A DNA stretch of 64,000 nucleotides from Apostichopus japonicus. Lineage: Eukaryota; Echinodermata; Holothuroidea; Aspidochirotida; Stichopodidae. The DNA lies in the NCBI RefSeq assembly GCF_037975245.1, contig NC_092565.1:17093999-17157998 (forward strand), written 5' to 3'. Positions 39,441 to 52,510 of the stretch are shown piece after piece (positions within the stretch are counted from its first letter, which is position 1; the number at the start of each line of letters is the position of its first letter). A program made the translations under genes and the position numbers. Below the pieces are notes generated by a model. It was not told the DNA's origin. It searched no databases and worked only from the letters and a program-made list of their open reading frames with translations.

Positions 39441-42400
39441 CCGATGATCGAGACTCTCTTTTGCATCCGTGGTTCGAACCCCGGTGATGACGTCTTTTGC
39501 CGATCTTTTACAGCTCGTGCCTACACGTTCAGCTGTAAGTATTAGTTAATCCACCTAATATCTCAGTCCATACAGTGGCGCGATGGCTTGGCGCACTGTA
39601 CGAGCCGATGATCGAGACTCTCTTTTGCATCCGTGGTTCGAACCCCGGTGATGACGTCTTTTGCCGATCTTTTACAGCTCGTGCCTACACGTTCAGCTGT
39701 AAGTATTAGTTAATCCACCTAATATCTCAGACCATACAGTGGCGCGATGGCTTGGCGCACTGTACGAGCTGATGATCGAGACTCTCTTTTGCATCCGTGG
39801 TTCGAACCCCGGTGATGACGTCTTTTGCCGATCTTTTACAGCTCGTGCCTACACGTTCAGCTGTAAGTATTAGTTAATCCACCTAATATCTCAGACCATA
39901 CAGTGGCGCGATGGCTTGGCGCACTGTACGAGCTGATGATCGAGACTCTCTTTTGCATCCGTGGTTCGAACCCCGGTGATGACGTCTTTTGCCGATCTTT
40001 TACAGCTCGTGCCTACATGGGGAGCTGTAAGTATTAGTTAATCCACCTAATATCTCAGTCCATACAGTGGCGCGATGGCTTGGCGCACTGTACGAGCCGA
40101 TGATCGAGACTCTCTTTTGCATCCGGGGTTCGAACCCCGGTGATGACGTCTTTTGCCGATCTTTTACAGCTCGTGCCTACACTGGGAGCTGTAAGTATTA
40201 GTTAATCCACCTAATATCTCAGTCCATACAGTGGCGCGATGGCTTGGCGCACTGTTCGAGCCGATGATCGAGACTCTCTTTTGCATCCGTGGTTCGAACC
40301 CCGGTGATGACGTCTTTTGCCGATCTTTTACAGCTCGTGCCTACACGTTCAGCTGTAAGTATTAGTTAATCCACCTAATATCTCAGTCCATACAGTGACG
40401 CGATGGCTTGGCGCACTGTACGAGCCGATGATCGAGACTCTCTTTTGCATCCGTGGTTCGAACCCCGGTGATGACGTCTTTTGCCGATCTTTTACAGCTC
40501 GTGCCTACATGGGGAGCTGTAAGTATTAGTTAATCCACCTAATATCTCAGTCCATACAGTGGCGCGATGGCTTGGCGCACTGTACGAGCCGATGATCGAG
40601 ACTCTCTTTTGCATCCGTGGTTCGAACCCCGGTGATGACGTCTTTTGCCGATCTTTTACAGCTCGTGCCTACACGTTCAGCTGTAAGTATTAGTTAATCC
40701 ACCTAATATCTCAGTCCATACAGTGGCGCGATGGCTTGGCGCACTGTACGAGCCGATGATCGAGACTCTCTTTTGCATCCGTGGTTCGAACCCCGGTGAT
40801 GACGTCTTTTGCCGATCTTTTACAGCTCGTGCCTACACGTTCAGCTGTAAGTATTAGTTAATCCACCTAATATCTCAGTCCATACAGTGGCGCGATGGCT
40901 TGGCGCACTGTTCGGGCCGATGATCGAGACTCTCTTTTGCATCCGTGGTTCGAACCCCGGTGATGACGTCTTTTGCCGATCTTTTACAGCTCGTGCCTAC
41001 ACGTTCAGCTGTAAGTATTAGTTAATCCACCTAATATCTCAGTCCATACAGTGACGCGATGGCTTGGCGCACTGTACGAGCCGATGATCGAGACTCTCTT
41101 TTGCATCCGTGGTTCGAACCCCGGTGATGACGTCTTTTGCCGATCTTTTACAGCTCGTGCCTACACGTTCAGCTGTAAGTATTAGTTAATCCACCTAATA
41201 TCTCAGTCCATACAGTGGCGCGATGGCTTGGCGCACTGTACGAGCCGATGATCGAGACTCTCTTTTGCATCCGGGGTTCGAACCCCGGTTATGACGTCTT
41301 TTGCCGATCTTTTACAGCTCGTGCCTACACGTTCAGCTGTAAGTATTAGTTAATCCACCTAATATCTCAGTCCATACAGTGGCGCGATGGCTTGGCGCAC
41401 TGTACGAGCCGATGATCGAGACTCTCTTTTGCATCCGTGGTTCGAACCCCGGTGATGTCGTCTTTTGCCGATCTTTTACAGCTCGTGCCTACACGGGGAG
41501 CTGTAAGTATTAGTTAATCCACTTAATATCTCAGTCCATACAGTGGCGCGATGGCTTGGCGCACTGTACGAGCCGATGATCGAGACTCTCTTTTGAATCC
41601 GTGGTTCGAACCCCGGTGATGACGTCTTTTGCCGATCTTTTACAGCTCGTGCCTACACGTTCAGCTGTAAGTATTAGTTAATCCACCTAATATCTCAGTC
41701 CTTACAGTGGCGCGATGGCTTGGCGCACTGTACGAGCCGATGATCGAGACTCTCTTTTGCATCCGTGGTTCGAACCCCGGTGATGACGTCTTTTGCCGAT
41801 CTTTTACAGCTCGTGCCTACACGTTCAGCTGTAAGTATTAGTTAATCCACCTAATATCTCAGTCCATACAGTGGCGCGATGGCTTGGCGCACTGTACGAG
41901 TCGATGATCGAGACTCTCTTTTGCATCCGTGGTTCGAACCCCGGTGATGACGTCTTTTGCCGATCTTTTACAGCTCGTGCCTACACTTTCAGCTGTAAGT
42001 ATTAGTTAATCCACCTAATATCTCAGTCCATACAGTGGCGCGATGGCTTGGCGCACTGTACGAGCCGATGATCGAGACTCTCTTTTGAATCCGTGGTTCG
42101 AACCCCGGTGATGACGTCTTTTGCCGATCTTTTACAGCTCGTGCCTACACGTTCAGCTGAAAGTATTAGTTAATCCACCTAATATCTCAGTCCATACAGT
42201 GGCGCGATGGCTTGGCGCACTGTACGAGCCGATGATCGAGACTCTCTTTTGCATCCGGGGTTCGAACCCCGGTGATGACGTCTTTTGCCGATCTTTTACA
42301 GCTCGTGCCTACACGTTCAGCTGTAAGTATTAGTTAATCCACCTAATATCTCAGTCCATACAGTGGCGCGATGGCTTGGCGCACTGTACGAGCCGATGAT

Positions 42401-45400
42401 CGAGACTCTCTTTTGCATCCGTGGTTCGAACCCCGGTGATGACGTCTTTTGCCGATCTTTTACAGCTCGTGCCTACACGTTCAGCTGTAAGTATTAGTTA
42501 ATCCACCTAATATCTCAGTCCATACAGTGGCGCGATGGCTTGGCGCACTGTACGAGCCGATGATCGAGACTCTGTTTTGCATCCGGGGTTCGAACCCCGG
42601 TGATGACGTCTTTTGCCGATCTTTTACAGCTCGTGCCTACACGTTCAGCTGTAAGTATTAGTTAATCCACCTAATATCTCAGTCCATACAGTGGCGCGAT
42701 GGCTTTGCGCACTGTACGAGCCGATGATCGAGACTCTCTTTTGCATCCGTGGTTCGAACCCCGGTGATGTCGTCTTTTGCCGATCTTTTACAGCTCGTGC
42801 CTACACGGGGAGCTGTAAGTATTAGTTAATCCACTTAATATCTCAGTCCATACAGTGGCGCGATGGCTTGGCGCACTGTACGAGCCGATGATCGAGACTC
42901 TCTTTTGCATCCGGGGTTCGAACCCCGGTGATGACGTCTTTTGCCGATCTTTTACAGCTCGTGCCTACACGTTCAGCTGTAAGTATTAGTTAATCCACCT
43001 AATATCTCAGTCCATACAGTGGCGCGATGGCTTGGCGCACTGTACGAGTCGATGATCGAGACTCTCTTTTGCATCCGTGGTTCGAACCCCGGTGATGACG
43101 TCTTTTGCCGATCTTTTACAGCTCGTGCCTACACGTTCAGCTGTAAGTATTAGTTAATCCACCTAATATCTCAGTCCTTACAGTGGCGCGATGGCTTGGC
43201 GCACTGTACGAGCCGATGATCGAGACTCTCTTTTGAATCCGTGGTTCGAACCCCGGTGATGACGTCTTTTGCCGATCTTTTACAGCTCGTGCCTACACGT
43301 TCAGCTGTAAGTATTAGTTAATCCACCTAATATCTCAGTCCTTACAGTGGCGCGATGGCTTGGCGCACTGTACGAGCCGATGATCGAGACTCTCTTTTGC
43401 ATCCGTGGTTCGAACCCCGGTGATGACGTCTTTTGCCGATCTTTTACAGCTCGTGCCTACACGTTCAGCTGTAAGTATTAGTTAATCCACCTAATATCTC
43501 AGTCCATACAGTGGCGCGATGGCTTGGCGCACTGTACGAGTCGATGATCGAGACTCTCTTTTGCATCCGTGGTTCGAACCCCGGTGATGACGTCTTTTGC
43601 CGATCTTTTACAGCTCGTGCCTACACTTTCAGCTGTAAGTATTAGTTAATCTACCTAATATCTCAGTCCATACAGTGGCGCGATGGCTTGGCGCACTGTA
43701 CGAGCCGATGATCGAGACTCTCTTTTGAATCCGTGGTTCGAACCCCGGTGATGACGTCTTTTGCCGATCTTTTACAGCTCGTGCCTACACGTTCAGCTGA
43801 AAGTATTAGTTAATCCACCTAATATCTCAGTCCATACAGTGGCGCGATGGCTTGGCGCACTGTACGAGCCGATGATCGAGACTCTCTTTTGCATCCGGGG
43901 TTCGAACCCCGGTGATGACGTCTTTTGCCGATCTTTTACAGCTCGTGCCTACACGTTCAGCTGTAAGTATTAGTTAATCCACCTAATATCTCAGTCCATA
44001 CAGTGGCGCGATGGCTTGGCGCACTGTACGAGTCGATGATCGAGACTCTCTTTTGCATCCGTGGTTCGAACCCCGGTGATGACGTCTTTTGCCGATCTTT
44101 TACAGCTCGTGCCTACACGTTCAGCTGTAAGTATTAGTTAATCCACCTAATATCTCAGTCCATACAGTGGCGCGATGGCTTGGCGCACTGTACGAGGCGA
44201 TGATCGAGACTCTCTTTTGCATCCGTGGTTCGAACCCCGGTGATGACGTCTTTTGCCGATCTTTTACAGCTCGTGCCTACACGTTCAGCTGTAAGTATTA
44301 GTTAATCCACCTAATATCTCAGTCCATACAGTGGCGCGATGGCTTGGCGCACTGTACGAGTCGATGATCGAGACTCTCTTTTGCATCCGTGGTTCGAACC
44401 CCGGTGATGACGTCTTTTGCCGATCTTTTACAGCTCGTGCCTACACGTTCAGCTGTAAGTATTAGTTAATCCACCTAATATCTCAGTCCATACAGTGGCG
44501 CGATGGCTTGGCGCACTGTACGAGCCGATGATCGAGACTCTCTTTTGCATCCGTGGTTCGAACCCCGGTGATGACGTCTTTTGCCGATCTTTTACAGCTC
44601 GTGCCTACACGTTCAGCTGTAAGTATTAGTTAATCCACCTAATATCTCAGACCATACAGTGGCGCGATGGCTTGGCGCACTGTACGAGCTGATGATCGAG
44701 ACTCTCTTTTGCATCCGTGGTTCGAACCCCGGTGATGACGTCTTTTGCCGATCTTTTACAGCTCGTGCCTACACGTTCAGCTGTAAGTATTAGTTAATCC
44801 ACCTAATATCTCAGACCATACAGTGGCGCGATGGCTTGGCGCACTGTACGAGCTGATGATCGAGACTCTCTTTTGCATCCGTGGTTCGAACCCCGGTGAT
44901 GACGTCTTTTGCCGATCTTTTACAGCTCGTGCCTACATGGGGAGCTGTAAGTATTAGTTAATCCACCTAATATCTCAGTCCATACAGTGGCGCGATGGCT
45001 TGGCGCACTGTACGAGCCGATGATCGAGACTCTCTTTTGCATCCGGGGTTCGAACCCCGGTGATGACGTCTTTTGCCGATCTTTTACAGCTCGTGCCTAC
45101 ACTGGGAGCTGTAAGTATTAGTTAATCCACCTAATATCTCAGTCCATACAGTGGCGCGATGGCTTGGCGCACTGTTCGAGCCGATGATCGAGACTCTCTT
45201 TTGCATCCGTGGTTCGAACCCCGGTGATGACGTCTTTTGCCGATCTTTTACAGCTCGTGCCTACACGTTCAGCTGTAAGTATTAGTTAATCCACCTAATA
45301 TCTCAGTCCATACAGTGACGCGATGGCTTGGCGCACTGTACGAGCCGATGATCGAGACTCTCTTTTGCATCCGTGGTTCGAACCCCGGTGATGACGTCTT

Positions 45401-48400
45401 TTGCCGATCTTTTACAGCTCGTGCCTACATGGGGAGCTGTAAGTATTAGTTAATCCACCTAATATCTCAGTCCATACAGTGGCGCGATGGCTTGGCGCAC
45501 TGTACGAGCCGATGATCGAGACTCTCTTTTGCATCCGTGGTTCGAACCCCGGTGATGACGTCTTTTGCCGATCTTTTACAGCTCGTGCCTACACGTTCAG
45601 CTGTAAGTATTAGTTAATCCACCTAATATCTCAGTCCATACAGTGGCGCGATGGCTTGGCGCACTGTACGAGCCGATGATCGAGACTCTCTTTTGCATCC
45701 GTGGTTCGAACCCCGGTGATGACGTCTTTTGCCGATCTTTTACAGCTCGTGCCTACACGTTCAGCTGTAAGTATTAGTTAATCCACCTAATATCTCAGTC
45801 CATACAGTGGCGCGATGGCTTGGCGCACTGTTCGGGCCGATGATCGAGACTCTCTTTTGCATCCGTGGTTCGAACCCCGGTGATGACGTCTTTTGCCGAT
45901 CTTTTACAGCTCGTGCCTACACGTTCAGCTGTAAGTATTAGTTAATCCACCTAATATCTCAGTCCATACAGTGACGCGATGGCTTGGCGCACTGTACGAG
46001 CCGATGATCGAGACTCTCTTTTGCATCCGTGGTTCGAACCCCGGTGATGACGTCTTTTGCCGATCTTTTACAGCTCGTGCCTACACGTTCAGCTGTAAGT
46101 ATTAGTTAATCCACCTAATATCTCAGTCCATACAGTGGCGCGATGGCTTGGCGCACTGTACGAGCCGATGATCGAGACTCTCTTTTGCATCCGGGGTTCG
46201 AACCCCGGTTATGACGTCTTTTGCCGATCTTTTACAGCTCGTGCCTACACGTTCAGCTGTAAGTATTAGTTAATCCACCTAATATCTCAGTCCATACAGT
46301 GGCGCAATGGCTTGGCGCACTGTACGAGCCGATGATCGAGACTCTCTTTTGCATCCGTGGTTCGAACCCCGGTGATGTCGTCTTTTGCCGATCTTTTACA
46401 GCTCGTGCCTACACGGGGAGCTGTAAGTATTAGTTAATCCACTTAATATCTCAGTCCATACAGTGGCGCGATGGCTTGGCGCACTGTACGAGCCGATGAT
46501 CGAGACTCTCTTTTGAATCCGTGGTTCGAACCCCGGTGATGACGTCTTTTGCCGATCTTTTACAGCTCGTGCCTACACGTTCAGCTGTAAGTATTAGTTA
46601 ATCCACCTAATATCTCAGTCCTTACAGTGGCGCGATGGCTTGGCGCACTGTACGAGCCGATGATCGAGACTCTCTTTTGCATCCGTGGTTCGAACCCCGG
46701 TGATGACGTCTTTTGCCGATCTTTTACAGCTCGTGCCTACACGTTCAGCTGTAAGTATTAGTTAATCCACCTAATATCTCAGTCCATACAGTGGCGCGAT
46801 GGCTTGGCGCACTGTACGAGTCGATGATCGAGACTCTCTTTTGCATCCGTGGTTCGAACCCCGGTGATGACGTCTTTTGCCGATCTTTTACAGCTCGTGC
46901 CTACACTTTCAGCTGTAAGTATTAGTTAATCCACCTAATATCTCAGTCCATACAGTGGCGCGATGGCTTGGCGCACTGTACGAGCCGATGATCGAGACTC
47001 TCTTTTGAATCCGTGGTTCGAACCCCGGTGATGACGTCTTTTGCCGATCTTTTACAGCTCGTGCCTACACGTTCAGCTGAAAGTATTAGTTAATCCACCT
47101 AATATCTCAGTCCATACAGTGGCGCGATGGCTTGGCGCACTGTACGAGCCGATGATCGAGACTCTCTTTTGCATCCGGGGTTCGAACCCCGGTGATGACG
47201 TCTTTTGCCGATCTTTTACAGCTCGTGCCTACACGTTCAGCTGTAAGTATTAGTTAATCCACCTAATATCTCAGTCCATACAGTGGCGCGATGGCTTGGC
47301 GCACTGTACGAGCCGATGATCGAGACTCTCTTTTGCATCCGTGGTTCGAACCCCGGTGATGACGTCTTTTGCCGATCTTTTACAGCTCGTGCCTACACGT
47401 TCAGCTGTAAGTATTAGTTAATCCACCTAATATCTCAGTCCATACAGTGGCGCGATGGCTTGGCGCACTGTACGAGCCGATGATCGAGACTCTGTTTTGC
47501 ATCCGGGGTTCGAACCCCGGTGATGACGTCTTTTGCCGATCTTTTACAGCTCGTGCCTACACGTTCAGCTGTAAGTATTAGTTAATCCACCTAATATCTC
47601 AGTCCATACAGTGGCGCGATGGCTTTGCGCACTGTACGAGCCGATGATCGAGACTCTCTTTTGCATCCGTGGTTCGAACCCCGGTGATGTCGTCTTTTGC
47701 CGATCTTTTACAGCTCGTGCCTACACGGGGAGCTGTAAGTATTAGTTAATCCACTTAATATCTCAGTCCATACAGTGGCGCGATGGCTTGGCGCACTGTA
47801 CGAGCCGATGATCGAGACTCTCTTTTGCATCCGGGGTTCGAACCCCGGTGATGACGTCTTTTGCCGATCTTTTACAGCTCGTGCCTACACGTTCAGCTGT
47901 AAGTATTAGTTAATCCACCTAATATCTCAGTCCATACAGTGGCGCGATGGCTTGGCGCACTGTACGAGTCGATGATCGAGACTCTCTTTTGCATCCGTGG
48001 TTCGAACCCCGGTGATGACGTCTTTTGCCGATCTTTTACAGCTCGTGCCTACACGTTCAGCTGTAAGTATTAGTTAATCCACCTAATATCTCAGTCCTTA
48101 CAGTGGCGCGATGGCTTGGCGCACTGTACGAGCCGATGATCGAGACTCTCTTTTGAATCCGTGGTTCGAACCCCGGTGATGACGTCTTTTGCCGATCTTT
48201 TACAGCTCGTGCCTACACGTTCAGCTGTAAGTATTAGTTAATCCACCTAATATCTCAGTCCTTACAGTGGCGCGATGGCTTGGCGCACTGTACGAGCCGA
48301 TGATCGAGACTCTCTTTTGCATCCGTGGTTCGAACCCCGGTGATGACGTCTTTTGCCGATCTTTTACAGCTCGTGCCTACACGTTCAGCTGTAAGTATTA

Positions 48401-49100
48401 GTTAATCCACCTAATATCTCAGTCCATACAGTGGCGCGATGGCTTGGCGCACTGTACGAGTCGATGATCGAGACTCTCTTTTGCATCCGTGGTTCGAACC
48501 CCGGTGATGACGTCTTTTGCCGATCTTTTACAGCTCGTGCCTACACTTTCAGCTGTAAGTATTAGTTAATCTACCTAATATCTCAGTCCATACAGTGGCG
48601 CGATGGCTTGGCGCACTGTACGAGCCGATGATCGAGACTCTCTTTTGAATCCGTGGTTCGAACCCCGGTGATGACGTCTTTTGCCGATCTTTTACAGCTC
48701 GTGCCTACACGTTCAGCTGAAAGTATTAGTTAATCCACCTAATATCTCAGTCCATACAGTGGCGCGATGGCTTGGCGCACTGTACGAGCCGATGATCGAG
48801 ACTCTCTTTTGCATCCGGGGTTCGAACCCCGGTGATGACGTCTTTTGCCGATCTTTTACAGCTCGTGCCTACACGTTCAGCTGTAAGTATTAGTTAATCC
48901 ACCTAATATCTCAGTCCATACAGTGGCGCGATGGCTTGGCGCACTGTACGAGTCGATGATCGAGACTCTCTTTTGCATCCGTGGTTCGAACCCCGGTGAT
49001 GACGTCTTTTGCCGATCTTTTACAGCTCGTGCCTACACGTTCAGCTGTAAGTATTAGTTAATCCACCTAATATCTCAGTCCATACAGTGGCGCGATGGCT
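39441..49100 (+). repeat. 30-monomer (4,920 bp) near-identical tandem duplication
   Basis: Sequence from about 39,441 to 44,180 repeats at exactly +4,920 bp (30 x 164) as about 44,361 to 49,100. Rare variants occur in the same order in both copies: TCAGACCATAC, TTCGGGCCGATG, GTGACGCGATGG, CCGGGGTTCGAA, GGCTTTGCGC, CAGTCCTTACAG and CTACACTTTCAG. In the lines I compared, the only mismatch was at 41,386 (G) against 46,306 (A). Upstream of the block the best alignment shifts to 31 monomers, which marks the breakpoint. Within each copy a five-monomer segment is also repeated at +1,640 bp (10 monomers), for example from about 41,560 to about 43,200. Confidence 0.88.
42255..42272. other. Perfect 18-bp palindrome over the B box (variant monomer)
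   Basis: A single T-to-G change turns CCGTGGTTCGAACCCCGG into CCGGGGTTCGAACCCCGG, an 18-bp perfect palindrome that also repairs one mismatch of the T-stem. I found it at 40,123, 41,271, 42,255, 42,583, 42,911 and 43,895, and in the duplicated block at 45,043, 46,191, 47,175, 47,503, 47,831 and 48,815. I saw it nowhere else in the window. Confidence 0.85.
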
Positions 49101-49959
49101 TGGCGCACTGTACGAGCCGATGATCGAGACTCTCTTTTGCATCCGTGGTTCGAACCCCGGTGATGTCGTCTTTTGCCGATCTTTTACAGCTCGTGCCTAC
49201 ACGTTCAGCTGTAAGTATTAGTTAATCCACTTAATATCTCAGTCCATACAGTGGCGCGATGGCTTGGCGCACTGTACGAGCCGATGATCGAGACTCTCTT
49301 TTGAATCCGTGGTTCGAACCCCGGTGATGACGTCTTTTGCCGATCTTTTACAGCTCGTGCCTACACGTTCAGCTGTAAGTATTAGTTAATCCACCTAATA
49401 TCTCAGTCCTTACAGTGGCGCGATGGCTTGGCGCACTGTACGTGCCGATGATCGAGACTCTCTTTTGCATCCGTGGTTCGAACCCCGGTGATGACGTCTT
49501 TTGCCGATCTTTTACAGCTCGTGCCTACACGTTCAGCTGTAAGTATTAGTTAATCCACCTAATATCTCAGTCCATACAGTGGCGCGATGGCTTGGCGCAC
49601 TGTACGAGTCGATGATCGAGACTCTCTTTTGCATCCGTGGTTCGAACCCCGGTGATGACGTCTTTTGCCGATCTTTTACAGCTCGTGCCTACACGTTCAG
49701 CTGTAAGTATTAGTTAATCCACCTAATATCTCAGTCCATACAGTGGCGCGATGGCTTGGCGCACTGTACGAGCCGATGATCGAGACTCTCTTTTGAATCC
49801 GTGGTTCGAACCCCGGTGATGACGTCTTTTGCCGATCTTTTACAGCTCGTGCCTACACGTTCAGCTGAAAGTATTAGTTAATCCACCTAATATCTCAGTC
49901 CATACAGTGGCGCGATAACTTGGCGCACTGTACGAGTCGATGATCGAGACTCTCTTTTG

Positions 49960-52510
49960 CATCCGTGGTTCGAACACCGGTGATGACGTCTTTTGCCGAT
50001 CTTTTACAGCTCGTGCCTACACGTTCAGCTGTAAGTATTAGTTAATCCACCTAATATCTCAGTCCATACAGTGGCGCGATGGCTTGGCGCACTGTAAGAG
50101 CTGATGATCGAGACTCTCTTTTGCATCCGTGGTTCGAACCCCGGTGATGACGTCTTTTGCCGATCTTTTACAGCTCGTAACTACACGGGGAGCTGTAAGT
50201 ATTAGTTAATCCACCTAATATCTCAGTCCATACAGTGGCGCGATGGCTTGGCGCACTGTACGAGCTGATGATCGAGACTCTCTTTTGCATCCGTGGTTCG
50301 AACCCCGGTGATGACGTCTTTTGCCGATCTTTTACAGCTCGTAACTACACGGGGAGCTGTAAGTATTAGTTAATCCACCTAATATCTCAGTCCATACAGT
50401 GGCGCGATGGCTTGGCGCACTGTACGAGCCGATGATCGAGACTCTCTTTTGCATCCGTGGTTCGAACCCCGGTGATGTCGTCTTTTGCCGATCTTTTACA
50501 GCTCGTGCCTACACTGGGAGCTGTAAGTATTAGTTAATCCACCTAATATCTCAGTCCATACAGTGGCGCGATGGCTTGGCGCACTGTACGAGCAGATGAT
50601 CGAGACTCTCTTTTGAATCCGTGGTTCGAACCCCGGTGATGACGTCTTTTGCCGATCTTTTACAGCTCGTGCCTACACGTTCAGCTGTAAGTATTAGTTA
50701 ATCCACCTAATATCTCAGTCCATACAGTGGCGCGATGGCTTGGCGCACTGTACGAGCCGATGATCGATACTCTCTTTTGCATCCGTGGTTCGAACCCCGG
50801 TGATGACGTCTTTTGCCGATCTTTTACAGCTCGTGCCTACACGTTCAGCTGTAAGTATTAGTTAATCCACCTAATATCTCAGTCCATACAGTGGCGCGAT
50901 GGCTTGGCGCACTGTACGAGTCGATGATCGAGACTCTCTTTTGCATCCGTGGTTCGAACCCCGGTGATGACGTCTTTTGCCGATCTTTTACAGCTCGTGC
51001 CTACACGTTCAGCTGTAAGTATTAGTTAATCCACCTAATATCTCAGTCCATACAGTGGCGCGATGGCTTGGCGCACTGTACGAGCCGATGATCGAGACTC
51101 TCTTTTGAATCCGTGGTTCGAACCCCGGTGATGACGTCTTTTGCCGATCTTTTACAGCTCGTGCCTACACGTTCAGCTGAAAGTATTAGTTAATCCACCT
51201 AATATCTCAGTCCATACAGTGGCGCGATGGCTTGGCGCACTGTACGAGTCGATGATCGAGACTCTCTTTTGCATCCGTGGTTCGAACACCGGTGATGACG
51301 TCTTTTGCCGATCTTTTACAGCTCGTGCCTACACGTTCAGCTGTAAGTATTAGTTAATCCACCTAATATCTCAGTCCATACAGTGGCGCGATGGCTTGGC
51401 GCACTGTAAGAGCTGATGATCGAGACTCTCTTTTGCATCCGTGGTTCGAACCCCGGTGATGACGTCTTTTGCCGATCTTTTACAGCTCGTAACTACACGG
51501 GGAGCTGTAAGTATTAGTTAATCCACCTAATATCTCAGTCCATACAGTGGCGCGATGGCTTGGCGCACTGTACGAGCTGATGATCGAGACTCTCTTTTGC
51601 ATCCGTGGTTCGAACCCCGGTGATGACGTCTTTTGCCGATCTTTTACAGCTCGTAACTACACGGGGAGCTGTAAGTATTAGTTAATCCACCTAATATCTC
51701 AGTCCATACAGTGGCGCGATGGCTTGGCGCACTGTACGAGCCGATGATCGAGACTCTCTTTTGCATCCGTGGTTCGAACCCCGGTGATGTCGTCTTTTGC
51801 CGATCTTTTACAGCTCGTGCCTACACTGGGAGCTGTAAGTATTAGTTAATCCACCTAATATCTCAGTCCATACAGTGGCGCGATGGCTTGGCGCACTGTA
51901 CGAGCAGATGATCGAGACTCTCTTTTGAATCCGTGGTTCGAACCCCGGTGATGACGTCTTTTGCCGATCTTTTACAGCTCGTGCCTACACGTTCAGCTGT
52001 AAGTATTAGTTAATCCACCTAATATCTCAGTCCATACAGTGGCGCGATGGCTTGGCGCACTGTACGAGCCGATGATCGAGACTCTCTTTTGCATCCGTGG
52101 TTCGAACCCCGGTGATGACGTCTTTTGCCGATCTTTTACAGCTCGTGCCTACACGTTCAGCTGTAAGTATTAGTTAATCCACCTAATATCTCAGTCCATA
52201 CAGTGGCGCGATGGCTTGGCGCACTGTACGAGTCGATGATCGAGACTCTCTTTTGCATCCGTGGTTCGAACCCCGGTGATGACGTCTTTTGCCGATCTTT
52301 TACAGCTCGTGCCTACACGTTCAGCTGTAAGTATTAGTTAATCCACCTAATATCTCAGTCCATACAGTGGCGCGATGGCTTGGCGCACTGTACGAGTCGA
52401 TGATCGAGACTCTCTTTTGCATCCGTGGTTCGAACCCCGGTGATGACGTCTTTTGCCGATCTTTTACAGCTCGTGCCTACACGTTCAGCTGTAAGTATTA
52501 GTTAATCCAC
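49960..52510 (+). repeat. 8-monomer (1,312 bp) duplication next to the 16-monomer one
   Basis: Markers GAACACC (near 49,975/51,287), GTAAGAGCTG (near 50,094/51,406), the paired GTAACTACACGGGG monomers, CTACACTGGG and GAGCAGATG (near 50,592/51,904) recur at +1,312 bp, which is eight monomers. This block partly overlaps the 2,624-bp duplication, so at least two rounds of exchange of different length have acted here. Confidence 0.75.

Noticed and set aside
29659-51353. Plus-strand 66-81 codon open frames in domain B (for example MPIFYSSCLHVQLKVLVNPPN)
   Set aside because: Same reason: they appear only where a single-base variant such as CAGCTGAAAG removes a stop from the repeat. They are not genes.
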